Shown here one piece after another: positions 46,131-54,780 of a stretch of DNA of 64,000 bases; position 1 is the first letter of the stretch; the number at the start of each line of letters is the position of its first letter. A model generated the notes under the pieces. The model saw only the letters and a list, made by a program, of their open reading frames with translations. It did no database searches and was not told the origin of the DNA. The DNA lies in NCBI RefSeq assembly GCF_014197915.1, contig NZ_JACIGK010000009.1, positions 62,001 through 126,000 of the forward strand. Reading direction: 5' to 3'. Source of the DNA: Roseospira visakhapatnamensis (lineage in GTDB: Bacteria > Pseudomonadota > Alphaproteobacteria > Rhodospirillales > Rhodospirillaceae). A program made the translations under genes and the position numbers.

Positions 46131-46487
46131 ATGCCGATTGAAATGCGCCGCGTCGTGTTGAGCCCCTCGGAATTCGATCACGCCCTGCGGGCGTTCATGG
46201 CGGCCAACGAACAGATGTTCAAGGGCGCCCGGCTTCTCGACACGTCGTTTCACCGCACCGACCCGCTGGAGGTCTCCGTCGCCGTGCAGACCCGCGTGGG
46301 GCAACAGAACACGCTGTCCCTGGGCGGACCGCACCTGGCGGCGGTGCTGATCAAGTACTGCATCGACCGGCGCATCCCCCTGCCGCGCCAGTCGTCCAAG
46401 TCGGTGAGGAAGGTCAGCGCCGGCATCGCCCTGGACATGGTGTTCCGCGACGACGCCTCGGGGCCGGGCGACGGAAACGGCCGGTAG
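46131..46487 (+). CDS. conserved-looking hypothetical protein
   Basis: A 118-residue soluble protein I do not recognise. It begins MPIEMRRVVLSPSEFDHALR and appears mixed alpha/beta, with LGGPHLAAVLIKYCIDRRIP and LPRQSSKSVRKVSAGIALDM (positively charged loop followed by hydrophobic strand). There is no signal peptide, membrane segment or metal motif. Codon use is like its neighbours, and the ordered hydrophobic pattern argues for a real protein. It lies between the hydrolase gene and the convergent thiSG with no ribosome site of note. Confidence 0.6.
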   Translation: MPIEMRRVVLSPSEFDHALRAFMAANEQMFKGARLLDTSFHRTDPLEVSVAVQTRVGQQNTLSLGGPHLAAVLIKYCIDRRIPLPRQSSKSVRKVSAGIALDMVFRDDASGPGDGNGR

Positions 46488-46536
46488 CGCGGTGGGGCGA
46501 GGGACCCCGGCGCCCCGTCGGCCCCCCTGGCGGATC

Positions 46537-47538
46537 CTAGATCAGCCCCGCCAGCGGCGAACTGGGATCGGCGTAGCGCTTCTTGGGGATGCGGCCGGCC
46601 AGGTAGGACAGCCGCCCGGCCTCCACCGCCAGCTTCATGGCCCTGGCCATGCGGATCGGGTCGCTGGCCCCGGCGATGGCGGTGTTGAGCAGCACGCCGT
46701 CCACCCCGAGTTCCATGGCCATGGCGGCGTCGGAGGCGCAGCCCACGCCGGCGTCCACCAGCACGGGCACCGACGCCGTCTCCTTGATCAGGCGGATGTT
46801 GACCGGATTGAGGATCCCCAGGCCGGAGCCGATCATGGACCCCAGCGGCATGATGGCCACGCAGCCCATCTCCTCCAGGCGCTGGGCGGCGATGGGATCG
46901 TCGTTGCAGTAGACCATCACCTGGAAGCCGTCGGCGATCAGCGCCTCGGCGGCGGCGAAGGTCTCGGGCATGTTGGGGTAAAGCGTCTTCTGGTCGCCCA
47001 GCACCTCCAGCTTCACTAGGTCCCAGCCGCCGGCCTCGCGCGCCAGGCGGAGCGTGCGCACCGCGTCGTCGGCGGTAAAGCAGCCGGCCGTGTTGGGCAG
47101 GTAGGTGTAGACCTTGGGATCCACGTAATCCATCAGCATGGGCTGGTTGGGGTCGGACACGTTCACCCGGCGCACCGCCACGGTGACGATCTCGGCGCCG
47201 CTGGCCTCCAGGGCGCGGGCGGTCTCCTCGAAGTCCTTGTACTTGCCGGTGCCCACCAGCAGGCGGGACCGGAAGCTGCGGCCGGCCACCACGAAACCCT
47301 CGTCCTCGCTGTCCACCCCGGTGACCGCCGTGTCGGGCGCGCCGCCGCCGATGAAGTGCACGATCTCCAGGGTATCGCCCTCCTGGACCCGGGCGTCGCC
47401 GTAGGTGGCGCGCGGCACGATCTCGCGGTTGCGCTCGACCGCCACCTTGCGACCGTCCAGGCCCATGGTGGCCAGCAGGTCGGCCACGGACAAGGTGGTG
47501 TCGAGAACACGGGATTCGCCGTTGATGGTGACGAGCAT
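46537..47538 (-). CDS. thiG: fused ThiS-ThiG thiazole synthase
   Basis: A 333-residue fusion. Residues 1-66 are a ThiS sulfur-carrier domain ([22 protein letters not shown], here shortened to [11 protein letters not shown]) ending [10 protein letters not shown], so the Gly-Gly that must carry thiocarboxylate is internal. Residues about 80-333 are ThiG ([51 protein letters not shown] with the imine-forming Lys, and [20 protein letters not shown]). It makes the thiazole ring of thiamin from DXP, dehydroglycine and ThiS sulfur. Fusions of this order occur in other alphaproteobacteria. No TPP riboswitch core (CTGAGA or GATCTGG-type) was found in the 190 bases upstream. Confidence 0.92.
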   Translation of the reverse strand: MLVTINGESRVLDTTLSVADLLATMGLDGRKVAVERNREIVPRATYGDARVQEGDTLEIVHFIGGGAPDTAVTGVDSEDEGFVVAGRSFRSRLLVGTGKYKDFEETARALEASGAEIVTVAVRRVNVSDPNQPMLMDYVDPKVYTYLPNTAGCFTADDAVRTLRLAREAGGWDLVKLEVLGDQKTLYPNMPETFAAAEALIADGFQVMVYCNDDPIAAQRLEEMGCVAIMPLGSMIGSGLGILNPVNIRLIKETASVPVLVDAGVGCASDAAMAMELGVDGVLLNTAIAGASDPIRMARAMKLAVEAGRLSYLAGRIPKKRYADPSSPLAGLI

Positions 47539-47733
47539 GGTAACGCGCTTTCAGACTGTGTCGTGCAAGGGATGGAGGAATCGGGGCCTGTCGGCGCTCT
47601 CCCGTGGGAGGCCGGCCGAAGTCCGCAGGCAGAGTATGGGTCTCCGACCCGGCGGATTCAACCGCGCCCATGGGAGGCGCCGGGACACGACCGGGTCGGT
47701 CGGGCGGCGGACGCGGACCGATCCCGACCCGGA

Positions 47734-50574
47734 TCAGAACGGCGCGATCAGCCTGTCCAGGTAGTTCCGCTCCGGCGGCGGCCGGTCGGGCTGGTTGGCG
47801 CGGCGGCGCAGCTCCAGAAGGATGTCCCGGGCGCGGCGGGTGTCCGGCTCCGTGGGCAGGCGCCCGACGCCGTCGTCGCTGACCCCGCCCACGGGACGGT
47901 CCAGTGGATCGCGGCCCTGGCCCGGCCCCCGCCCGCGCCCCAGGCCGGGACCGGGCAGGCCCGGCAGGCCGCCCACCCCCAGGGTGCGCAGCCCCATCCG
48001 CCGGGCCATGCCGGCCATGGCCTGGTCGCCGCCCTGGCGCAACGCCTCCAGGGCGCGCCCCTGGGCGCGCGCGGCGGCGCCGATGTCGCCCTCGGCCAGC
48101 GCGCCTTCGGCGTCGCGCATGGCCAGATTGGCCTCGTTCAGGGCGGGGGGCATGTCGCTGGTGCGCTCGGCCAGATCGGCCATCAGGTCTTCCAGCATCT
48201 GGCGCAATGCCTGCTGCCGGCCCTCCAGGTCGGCCAGGACCTCGGCCGGGATCCGCACCTCGGCCGGCGGGGCCGGCGGGGTGCCCTCGACGGCGGGCGA
48301 GGCATCGGCCGGGGGCGCCGGCTCCAGCCAGCGGCGCAGGTCACCGGTGCTGGGCGGCCTGCCGTCGCCGTCCGGCCCCAGGTCGAAGGGCAGGGTCACG
48401 TCGGGGGCCACCCCCGAGGGGGGCGGCGCCAGCAGGCGCCGGCCATGCAGCGGCAAGTCCTCCAGGACGCGCGAGAGCGGCGGGACAACTTCCGGTCGCG
48501 GGCCGTCGGCGGCCGCCGGATCCAGCGCGAAGGTCTCGTCGAGAAGCGCCTGCTGACGCTCGACCACGTCGCGCAGCCGGCGCGCCATCTCGGCCATCTC
48601 GGTCATGGCCCGCAGTTCCGCCGCCGTCGGCGGTCGCGCGCCCTGCAACTGGTCCAGCATCTGGTCGATCTGGTCGAGCAGCGCCTCGGCGGCCTCCTTC
48701 GCCCCCAGGTCGTTGAGGGCCGCGAGGTCGTCCAGCATCCGGCTGATGTCGTCGGGGCGCAGCATGGCGCCGTTCTCGGGCAACGGCGGCAGCACCGGCA
48801 GGCTGGCGAAGGGCAGCGTCTCGGCGAGTGTTTCCTGAAGGCGGGCCATGGCCTCGCGCACGGCGTCCAGGCGGCGCTGGATGTCGTCGGCCGGGGCGTC
48901 CCGCTCGATGGCCTCGCGCAGGGCCTCGCGCGCCTCCGCCAGGGCGCGCCGGGCCAGGGCGAGACTACCGTCCTCCAGCGCCAGGGCGATGGACCACAGG
49001 GGCGGCAGGTCCTCGTCGCGGGCCTGGCCATGCGGCGCCAGGGTGAGGCGCGCGGCGGCGGCCTTCAGGGCCAGGAACACGGGCAGGCGCTCGTCATAGG
49101 CCGAGGGATCGTCGGCCAGATCGTTCAGGCCCTGGGCCACGGCGCGGGCGCGGTGCGGCGCCAGCACCAGGGCGCGGCGCAGATCGGCGACCGCCTGGGC
49201 CACCGGGTGGGTGAAGCGGCGGTCTGGAAGCACCAGGGTCACGGCCTTGGTCCGCGCGGTCTGCCCGCGCGCGTCCTCGGCGCGTAGGCGCACGGCGACC
49301 GACGTGCCCGCCCAGGGATGGGCGCGCAGGTCGCGGCGCGCCCGCTGGGGCTCCCGCGCCGCCACCGACCCGTCGGTGGCCGGCGGGGGGGCGGGCAGTT
49401 CCAGATCCAGCGGCACGCCCAGGCGCTGTCCCCCGGCCGGACGCACCAGCGCGCGCACGGCGGCGACCCCGTGATCGTCCTCGGCTCGGTAGAGCATCCG
49501 CAGGGCACCCTGGGCGTCGGCCGCCGGGGGCTCGACCAGGGTCACGGTCGGCGGCTGATCGGGCCGCACCCGAAGCGGCCGGTCGATCAGGGGCCGGCCG
49601 GCCTGGATAAGGCGCAGGCGCGTTCCCGAGTCGACGGTGACGGTCAGTCGCTGGCCCCCGTCCCCCAGGACATCCAGGGGCGTGGGCTCGGCTCCAAGGT
49701 CCAGCCGTCCGGTCCCCCGTCCCCCCCGCAGCACCGCGAGCACCGCGCTGCCGGCGGGCACGGTCAGGGGCTCCGGGGAGTGGGGCGGCAAACCCGCGTC
49801 CGCCTCCCGCGCCGGCGCGGGCCGGTCGGCGGCGCCGGCGTCGGCGGTGTCGCCACCCCGGGCCGGATCGTCCGGGCGCGCCTGAAGGTACAGCGGTGGC
49901 TGTCCGGTGTAGTCCGGCGGGGTGATCCAGACTTGCGCCAACACCGGTGGCGGCGGCGTGCCCAGATGCGGCGACAGCCCGCGCAGGATCCGCGCCCAGG
50001 GGTCGGGCCCGGCGACGACGGCCGCCACCGCCAGCAGGATCAGCGCGAGCACCCGGAACGCCCGGGGATCGTGGCGGGCCAGCACGGGCTGGGGCGGCGC
50101 CGGGCGCAAGGCCCGGGCGCGGGCGGCCATGGCCTCCTGGTGTCGCGTCCACAGCGCGCGGGCCAGCGCGTCGTCGGCCCCGAACGCCAGCGAGTCGGCC
50201 GCCGCCGTCCACGGCCGGTGAGCCTCGGCGCCATCGGAGGCTTCCAGGCGGGCGCGGGCCTGGGTCTCGGAGGGCGGACGCCAGCCGCGCAGGCCCACCG
50301 TCAGGGTGGCCGCCGTCAGCGACAGAAGCACCGTCAACACCAGCAGGTGAAGCCACCCGGGCAGCAGCGGCAGCAGGCCCGACAGCAGGGCCGCCAGGGT
50401 CAGCGCCGCCCATGTCAGCGCCGGCCAGAGCCGCCGCGCCAGATCCTCGACCAGCAGGGCCAGTGCCGACAGCCGCACGGGTCTCCGGGGCAGGGCGGCG
50501 CCCGGGGTCTCGGCGGTCGCGCCGGAGCCGTCACCGGTCGCCGGTCCGCGCGCTGTCGTCTGAGGCCGTATCAT
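47734..50574 (-). CDS. DUF4175 / TIGR02302 family membrane protein
   Basis: A 946-residue protein of the alphaproteobacterial DUF4175 (TIGR02302) family, function unknown. After a short polar N-terminus there are two closely spaced membrane helices (residues about 48-95: WPALTWAALTLAALLSGLLP and HLLVLTVLLSLTAATLTVGL) and a third near residue 180 (AFRVLALILLAVAAVVAG). A large periplasmic region follows with WITPPDYTGQPPLYL and YRAEDDHGVAAVRALV, both typical. The last third is a long Met/Gln/Glu-rich helical region, ending in a Gly/Arg/Pro segment with the conserved RRARDILLELRRRAN and NYLDRLI. ATG 50574 (MIRPQTTARG) was chosen. Confidence 0.8.
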   Translation of the reverse strand: MIRPQTTARGPATGDGSGATAETPGAALPRRPVRLSALALLVEDLARRLWPALTWAALTLAALLSGLLPLLPGWLHLLVLTVLLSLTAATLTVGLRGWRPPSETQARARLEASDGAEAHRPWTAAADSLAFGADDALARALWTRHQEAMAARARALRPAPPQPVLARHDPRAFRVLALILLAVAAVVAGPDPWARILRGLSPHLGTPPPPVLAQVWITPPDYTGQPPLYLQARPDDPARGGDTADAGAADRPAPAREADAGLPPHSPEPLTVPAGSAVLAVLRGGRGTGRLDLGAEPTPLDVLGDGGQRLTVTVDSGTRLRLIQAGRPLIDRPLRVRPDQPPTVTLVEPPAADAQGALRMLYRAEDDHGVAAVRALVRPAGGQRLGVPLDLELPAPPPATDGSVAAREPQRARRDLRAHPWAGTSVAVRLRAEDARGQTARTKAVTLVLPDRRFTHPVAQAVADLRRALVLAPHRARAVAQGLNDLADDPSAYDERLPVFLALKAAAARLTLAPHGQARDEDLPPLWSIALALEDGSLALARRALAEAREALREAIERDAPADDIQRRLDAVREAMARLQETLAETLPFASLPVLPPLPENGAMLRPDDISRMLDDLAALNDLGAKEAAEALLDQIDQMLDQLQGARPPTAAELRAMTEMAEMARRLRDVVERQQALLDETFALDPAAADGPRPEVVPPLSRVLEDLPLHGRRLLAPPPSGVAPDVTLPFDLGPDGDGRPPSTGDLRRWLEPAPPADASPAVEGTPPAPPAEVRIPAEVLADLEGRQQALRQMLEDLMADLAERTSDMPPALNEANLAMRDAEGALAEGDIGAAARAQGRALEALRQGGDQAMAGMARRMGLRTLGVGGLPGLPGPGLGRGRGPGQGRDPLDRPVGGVSDDGVGRLPTEPDTRRARDILLELRRRANQPDRPPPERNYLDRLIAPF

Positions 50575-50703
50575 GATGTCAAGATAGCCCCTGCGATGGT
50601 GCCCTTCCATGGCCGCCAAGCGGCAAAAGTGTGGCGGCCGGTCCCGGCGCCACGGGTCCCGGCCCCGCGATGTCCGATCGCGGCGGTCCTCGTCGACCGG
50701 GAA

Positions 50704-50790
50704 ACCCTGATCGAGAACGACTCCGGCAGCCGGAGAACTCTGGTCGAGAATGACCCCGGCGACCAGAGAGACTCTGGTCGATAATGACCA
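50704..50790. repeat. three imperfect 33-34 bp tandem repeats with embedded palindrome
   Basis: Units begin near 50704, 50737 and 50770 and share CTGRTCGA-AAYGACYCCGGC. The second contains CTCTGGTCG (50738-50746) facing CGACCAGAG (50760-50768), a perfect 9-bp dyad, and CTCTGGTCG recurs at 50772-50780. They precede the TRAP transporter genes by about 70 bases, so they may be operator sites. Confidence 0.6.
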
Positions 50791-50855
50791 TTGTCAGATT
50801 GGGGGTCGACGGGGCATCGTGGCGGCAACGCCGGTTCCGCCCTGGAGATCCGCAA

Positions 50856-51374
50856 ATGCTCGCCCTGGCCGACCGCCTGGATACGCTCAATGTGCTGGTG
50901 GGCACCACGGTGCGCTGGTGCGCGCTGGTCATGGTGCTGTTGCAGTTTATCATCGTGCTGTTGCGCTACGTCTTCGGCGTTAGTTTCATCTTTCTCACCG
51001 AAAGCGTGCTGTACCTGCACGGCGCGGTGTTCATGCTTGGGGCGGGGTACACCCTTTTGGTCGATCGACACGTGCGCGTCGACATCTTTTACGCGCGACT
51101 CTCGGCGCGCGGCCGGGCGGCCGTCGATGTCCTTGGCCATCTCGCCTTCCTGGCCCCGGCGGTGGGCGTGCTGGCCTGGGCCTCCTGGCCGTCGGTGTGG
51201 CGCGCCTGGGCGATCCTAGAGGGACCGATCTCGGTGGGCGGCATCCCGGCGTCGTTCCTGCTCAAGTCGCTGATCCCGGCCTTCTGCGTCCTGCTGCTGA
51301 TCCAGGGCCTGGCCTGCCTGTTGCGCGACCTGATCCGCCTGCGGGGCGGCCGCGGCGGGGAGGCGCGCTCGTGA
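50856..51374 (+). CDS. dctQ: TRAP transporter small permease (DctQ type)
   Basis: A 172-residue membrane protein with four helices (VRWCALVMVLLQFIIVLLRY, FLTESVLYLHGAVFMLGAGYT split at HGAV, VLGHLAFLAPAVGVLAWAS, and LKSLIPAFCVLLLIQGLACL). The motif DRHVRVDIFYARLS between helices 2 and 3 is the DctQ signature (HVRVDxxY). ATG 50856 has GGAGATCCGCAA before it and begins MLALADRLDTLNVLVG. It forms the TRAP membrane complex with the large permease, whose GTG overlaps its stop. No substrate-binding DctP is adjacent, which leaves the ligand unknown. Confidence 0.88.
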   Translation: MLALADRLDTLNVLVGTTVRWCALVMVLLQFIIVLLRYVFGVSFIFLTESVLYLHGAVFMLGAGYTLLVDRHVRVDIFYARLSARGRAAVDVLGHLAFLAPAVGVLAWASWPSVWRAWAILEGPISVGGIPASFLLKSLIPAFCVLLLIQGLACLLRDLIRLRGGRGGEARS

Positions 51375-52951
51375 CCGGTGTCGGCGACGGTCTTCCCCTC
51401 GACCTCCTGATGGTGGCCGCCCTGATCGGCGGTATCCTTCTGGGCTACCCGGTGGCCTTCACCATCGCCGGGGTGGCCACGCTGTTCGCCGGCCTGGGCT
51501 GGGCGCTGGGGCAGTTCGACGTGGCGTTGCTGGGCGCCTTGGGCCAGCGCGCCTTCGGGCTGCTGACCAACGACGTCCTGATCGCCATTCCGCTGTTCGT
51601 CTTCATGGGCGTGGTGCTGGAAAAAAGCCGCATCGCCGAGGACCTGATGGAGACCATGGGCCGCCTGTTCGGCCCGCTGCGGGGCGGCCTGGGGGTTTCG
51701 GTCGTGGTGGTGGGCGCGCTGCTGGCGGCCTCCACCGGCATCGTCGGCGCGACCGTGGTGGCCATGGGCATGATCGCCTTGCCGACCATGCTGCGGAACC
51801 GCTACGACACGCCGCTGGCCTGCGGCATCGTCTGCACCTCGGGCACCCTGGGGCAGATCATCCCGCCGTCCACGCTGCTCATCATCCTGTCGGACGTGAT
51901 GTCCAACGCCTATCAGCAGGCTCAGTACGAACAGGGCAAGTTCACCATCGAAACGCTGTCGGTGGGCCAGATGTTCGCCGCAGCACTTATGCCCGGGCTG
52001 ATGCTGGTGGGGATCTACATCGCCTACCTGCTGGGGCGCGCCTGGCTGCGTCCGGCCGATGCCCCGGCCATGGCGGCCGCGCGCGAGGACCGGCCCGACC
52101 TGACGGCGGTGCTCAAGGCCGTGGTGCCGCCGGTGCTGCTGATCGTCGCCGTGCTGGGCTCGATCCTGGGGGGCGTCGCCACCCCCACCGAGGCCGCCTC
52201 GGTGGGCGCCGTGGGCGCGGTGCTGATGGCCGGCGCGCGGCTGGGGGGCGCGGCGGGACGCTCGTCGCGCCTGATCCTGGGGGGCGCCGGGGCGCTGCTG
52301 CTGCTGGGGGTGGCGGCGGGCGCGGCGCCGGTGCGGCTGCAACGGGGCGACGCGGCGACGCTGGACTGGGCGATGGGCGCGGGCTACCTGGCGCTGGCCG
52401 GCGTGGGCCTGGCGGCGGCCGGCGCGGCGCTGCGGCGGCTGGGCGGGGCCGACCTGCTCAAGCCCGCCCTGACTGGGACCCTGGTGATCACCGCCATGAT
52501 CTTCGCCACCATCCTGACGGCCAGCATCTTTTCGCTGGTGTTCGTGGGCCTGGGCGGCGAGGAGCGCATCGAGTCCATCCTGACCGCCATGCCCGGCGGT
52601 CCCACCGGAGCCTTGCTGTTCTGCATGGCGCTGATCTTCGCGCTCGGCTTCGTGCTGGATTTCGTCGAGATCACGGTGATCGTGCTGCCGCTGATCGCGC
52701 CGTTGCTGATCCTGATGGGACACGATCCCATCTGGCTGTCGGTGCTGATCGCGGTGAACCTGCAGACCAGTTTCCTCACGCCGCCCTTCGGGTTCTCGCT
52801 GTTCTACCTGCGCGGCGCCGCGCCTCCGTCGGTCAGCACCGGGCAGATCTATCGCGGCGTGGCGCCGTTCATCGTGCTGCAACTGGTGGGCATCGCGCTC
52901 ATCTGGTTGTGGCCGCCCGTCACCCGCTGGCTGCCGGGGATGCTGTACTGA
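51371..52951 (+). CDS. dctM: TRAP transporter large permease (DctM type)
   Basis: A 526-residue transport subunit of a TRAP sodium-driven solute importer. It has about 12-14 helices and the family signatures IPLFVFMGVVLEKSRIAEDL, STGIVGATVVAMGMIALPTML, TSGTLGQIIPPSTLLIILSD, GVATPTEAASVGAVGAVLM and QTSFLTPPFGFSLFYLRG. An inserted segment of about 80 residues near 300-390 (two extra helices) is a feature of the larger TRAP subgroup often called mannitol/chloroaromatic type. The start is GTG 51371 within the dctQ stop (GTGA), giving translational coupling. Confidence 0.9.
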   Translation: MTGVGDGLPLDLLMVAALIGGILLGYPVAFTIAGVATLFAGLGWALGQFDVALLGALGQRAFGLLTNDVLIAIPLFVFMGVVLEKSRIAEDLMETMGRLFGPLRGGLGVSVVVVGALLAASTGIVGATVVAMGMIALPTMLRNRYDTPLACGIVCTSGTLGQIIPPSTLLIILSDVMSNAYQQAQYEQGKFTIETLSVGQMFAAALMPGLMLVGIYIAYLLGRAWLRPADAPAMAAAREDRPDLTAVLKAVVPPVLLIVAVLGSILGGVATPTEAASVGAVGAVLMAGARLGGAAGRSSRLILGGAGALLLLGVAAGAAPVRLQRGDAATLDWAMGAGYLALAGVGLAAAGAALRRLGGADLLKPALTGTLVITAMIFATILTASIFSLVFVGLGGEERIESILTAMPGGPTGALLFCMALIFALGFVLDFVEITVIVLPLIAPLLILMGHDPIWLSVLIAVNLQTSFLTPPFGFSLFYLRGAAPPSVSTGQIYRGVAPFIVLQLVGIALIWLWPPVTRWLPGMLY

Positions 52952-53032
52952 GTCCCGCGCGGCCTGGACGGCGATCGCGCCGCCGTCACACCCACCCTTA
53001 ACACCGCCGCCGGGTCGCGCCATATTCGGCGG

Positions 53033-54013
53033 ATGAGCAATCGTCCGCCCGCCGCCATAGCCACCGCCACGACCCGGCCCGCGCCCACCCCCGGGGCCGC
53101 GCGAGTGTTCGACCGCGCCCTGCTGCGCCGCCGCCGCGACCGCGCCGCCGCCGGCTGGGACGGCTTTTCCTTCCTCATGGACGAGACCGCCACCCGCCTG
53201 GTGGAGCGCCTGGAGGACATCACCCGCCGCTTCCCCCTGACCCTGGACCTGGGCTGCCACGGCGGCGAGGTGGCGCGGGCGCTGCACCGCCGCCCCGGGG
53301 ACAAGCGGGGCGGCATCGAGACCCTGATCCAGGCCGACCTGTCCCCGGCCCTGGCCGCGCGCGCCCGCGCGGCGGGACGCGGCCTCGCGCCGTCCGGGCC
53401 GGTGCTGGCCTGTGACGAGGAGGCGTTGCCGATGGCTCCGGCCTCGCTGGACGCCATTCTGTCCAACCTGTCCCTGCACTGGGTCAACGACCTGCCCGGG
53501 GCGCTGATCCAGGCGCGCCGGGCGCTCAGGCCCGACGGCCTGTTCCTGGCGAGCCTGCTGGGCGGCGCCACCCTTGTCGAATTGCGGACCTGCCTGGCGG
53601 ACGCGGAGATGGAGGTGGCCGGCGGCCTGTCGCCAAGGACCTCCCCCCTGACCGAGGTCCGCGACGCCGGCAACCTGCTGTCGCGCGCCGGCTTCGCCCT
53701 GCCGACGGCGGACACCGAGGTGATCACCGTCCGCTACGAGACTCCGCTGGCGCTGATGGCCGACCTGCGCGGCATGGGCGAGGCCAACGCCGTGCTGACC
53801 CGCCGCCGCGACCTGGGCCATCGGGCCGTGCTGGCGCGCGCCGCCGCGCTCTACCAGGAGCGCCACACCGGCGCCGACGGCCGCGTTCCGGCCACCTTCG
53901 AGGTCATCACCCTGACCGCCTGGGCCCCCGACGCCAGCCAGCCCGCGCCCAGGCCCCGGGGCAGCGCGCGGACCAGCCTGGCCGAGATCCTGGCCGCCGA
54001 TCCCCACGCCTGA
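53033..54013 (+). CDS. SAM-dependent methyltransferase-like protein (NDUFAF5/BioC group)
   Basis: A 326-residue class I methyltransferase-fold protein. Motif I is LTLDLGCHGGEVARAL, and the acidic strand end is IQADLSPALAARAR. DEEALPMAPASLDAILSNLSLHWVNDLPGAL (split: DEEALPMAPASLDAI and LSNLSLHWVNDLPG) is the hallmark of the BioC/NDUFAF5 family, and FDRALLRRRRDRAA near residue 26 is specific to the NDUFAF5-like alphaproteobacterial branch. Human NDUFAF5 hydroxylates an Arg of complex I subunit NDUFS7, so a role in complex I assembly is inferred. The C-terminal 25 residues are Pro/Arg-rich. Upstream dctM is unrelated. Confidence 0.8.
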   Translation: MSNRPPAAIATATTRPAPTPGAARVFDRALLRRRRDRAAAGWDGFSFLMDETATRLVERLEDITRRFPLTLDLGCHGGEVARALHRRPGDKRGGIETLIQADLSPALAARARAAGRGLAPSGPVLACDEEALPMAPASLDAILSNLSLHWVNDLPGALIQARRALRPDGLFLASLLGGATLVELRTCLADAEMEVAGGLSPRTSPLTEVRDAGNLLSRAGFALPTADTEVITVRYETPLALMADLRGMGEANAVLTRRRDLGHRAVLARAAALYQERHTGADGRVPATFEVITLTAWAPDASQPAPRPRGSARTSLAEILAADPHA

Positions 54014-54032
54014 GACCGGACACCCGACGCCC

Positions 54033-54767
54033 ATGGACTTCCCCACACCCCTGCTGCGCGGCACCCTCGTCAAGCGCTACAAGCGATTCATGGCCGACGT
54101 GCTGCTGGAGGACGGCACGCCCGTCACCGCCCATTGCCCGAACTCCGGGTCCATGCTGTCGGTCAACCCGCCCGGGGCCGAGGTATGGGTGTCGCCGGCC
54201 AGCAATCCCGAGCGCAAGCTCAAGTACACCTGGGAACTGGTGCGCATCGGCGACCATCTGGTGGGGGTCAACACCAACCATCCCAACGCCATCGTCGCCG
54301 AGGCCATCGCCCAGGGACGGGTACCCGGCCTGACCGGGTACGAGACGCTCCGCCGCGAGGTCAAGTATGGCCGCAACAGCCGCATCGACGTGTTGCTGGC
54401 GGCGCCGGACCGGCCCTCCTGCTACGTCGAGGTCAAGAACGTGACCCTGCGGCGCGACCCGGGCACCGGCCGCGACGCCCGGGGCCTGGCCGAGTTCCCC
54501 GACGCGGTCACCAGCCGGGGCGCCAAGCACCTGGAGGAACTGACCGACATGGTCGCCGCCGGGCACCGGGCGATGATGGTCTATCTGGTCCAGCGCGGCG
54601 ACTGCGACCGCTTCCGCATTGCGGCCGACCTCGATCCAGCCTATGAAGAAGCCTTGAGCCGCGCCCGGGCGTCGGGCGTGGACGCCGTGTGTATGGCCTG
54701 CGACGTGACGCCCGCGCGCGTCACCGTGTCCCACGCCCTGCCCATGGACCTGGATTCCCCCGTCTGA
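54033..54767 (+). CDS. sfsA: SfsA family DNA/RNA nuclease
   Basis: A 244-residue SfsA. The family was named for sugar fermentation stimulation in E. coli and has an OB domain plus a PD-(D/E)XK-like fold. Motifs are GTLVKRYKRFMADVLLEDG, VTAHCPNSGSMLSVNPPGA, KLKYTWELVRIG, NTNHPNAIVAEAIA, KYGRNSRIDVLLA and YVEVKNVTLRR (the D...E-x-K pair), then AEFPDAVTSRGAKHLEEL and VYLVQRGDCDRFRIAADLDP. Length is standard. It lies 20 bases after the methyltransferase and 13 before map, so it is part of one run. Confidence 0.93.
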   Translation: MDFPTPLLRGTLVKRYKRFMADVLLEDGTPVTAHCPNSGSMLSVNPPGAEVWVSPASNPERKLKYTWELVRIGDHLVGVNTNHPNAIVAEAIAQGRVPGLTGYETLRREVKYGRNSRIDVLLAAPDRPSCYVEVKNVTLRRDPGTGRDARGLAEFPDAVTSRGAKHLEELTDMVAAGHRAMMVYLVQRGDCDRFRIAADLDPAYEEALSRARASGVDAVCMACDVTPARVTVSHALPMDLDSPV

Positions 54768-54780
54768 TGAACGAAGTCTC

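Noticed and set aside
47539-47733. possible TPP riboswitch ahead of thiSG
   Set aside because: Neither strand shows the conserved CTGAGA or the GATCTGG-type core, so I could not support it.
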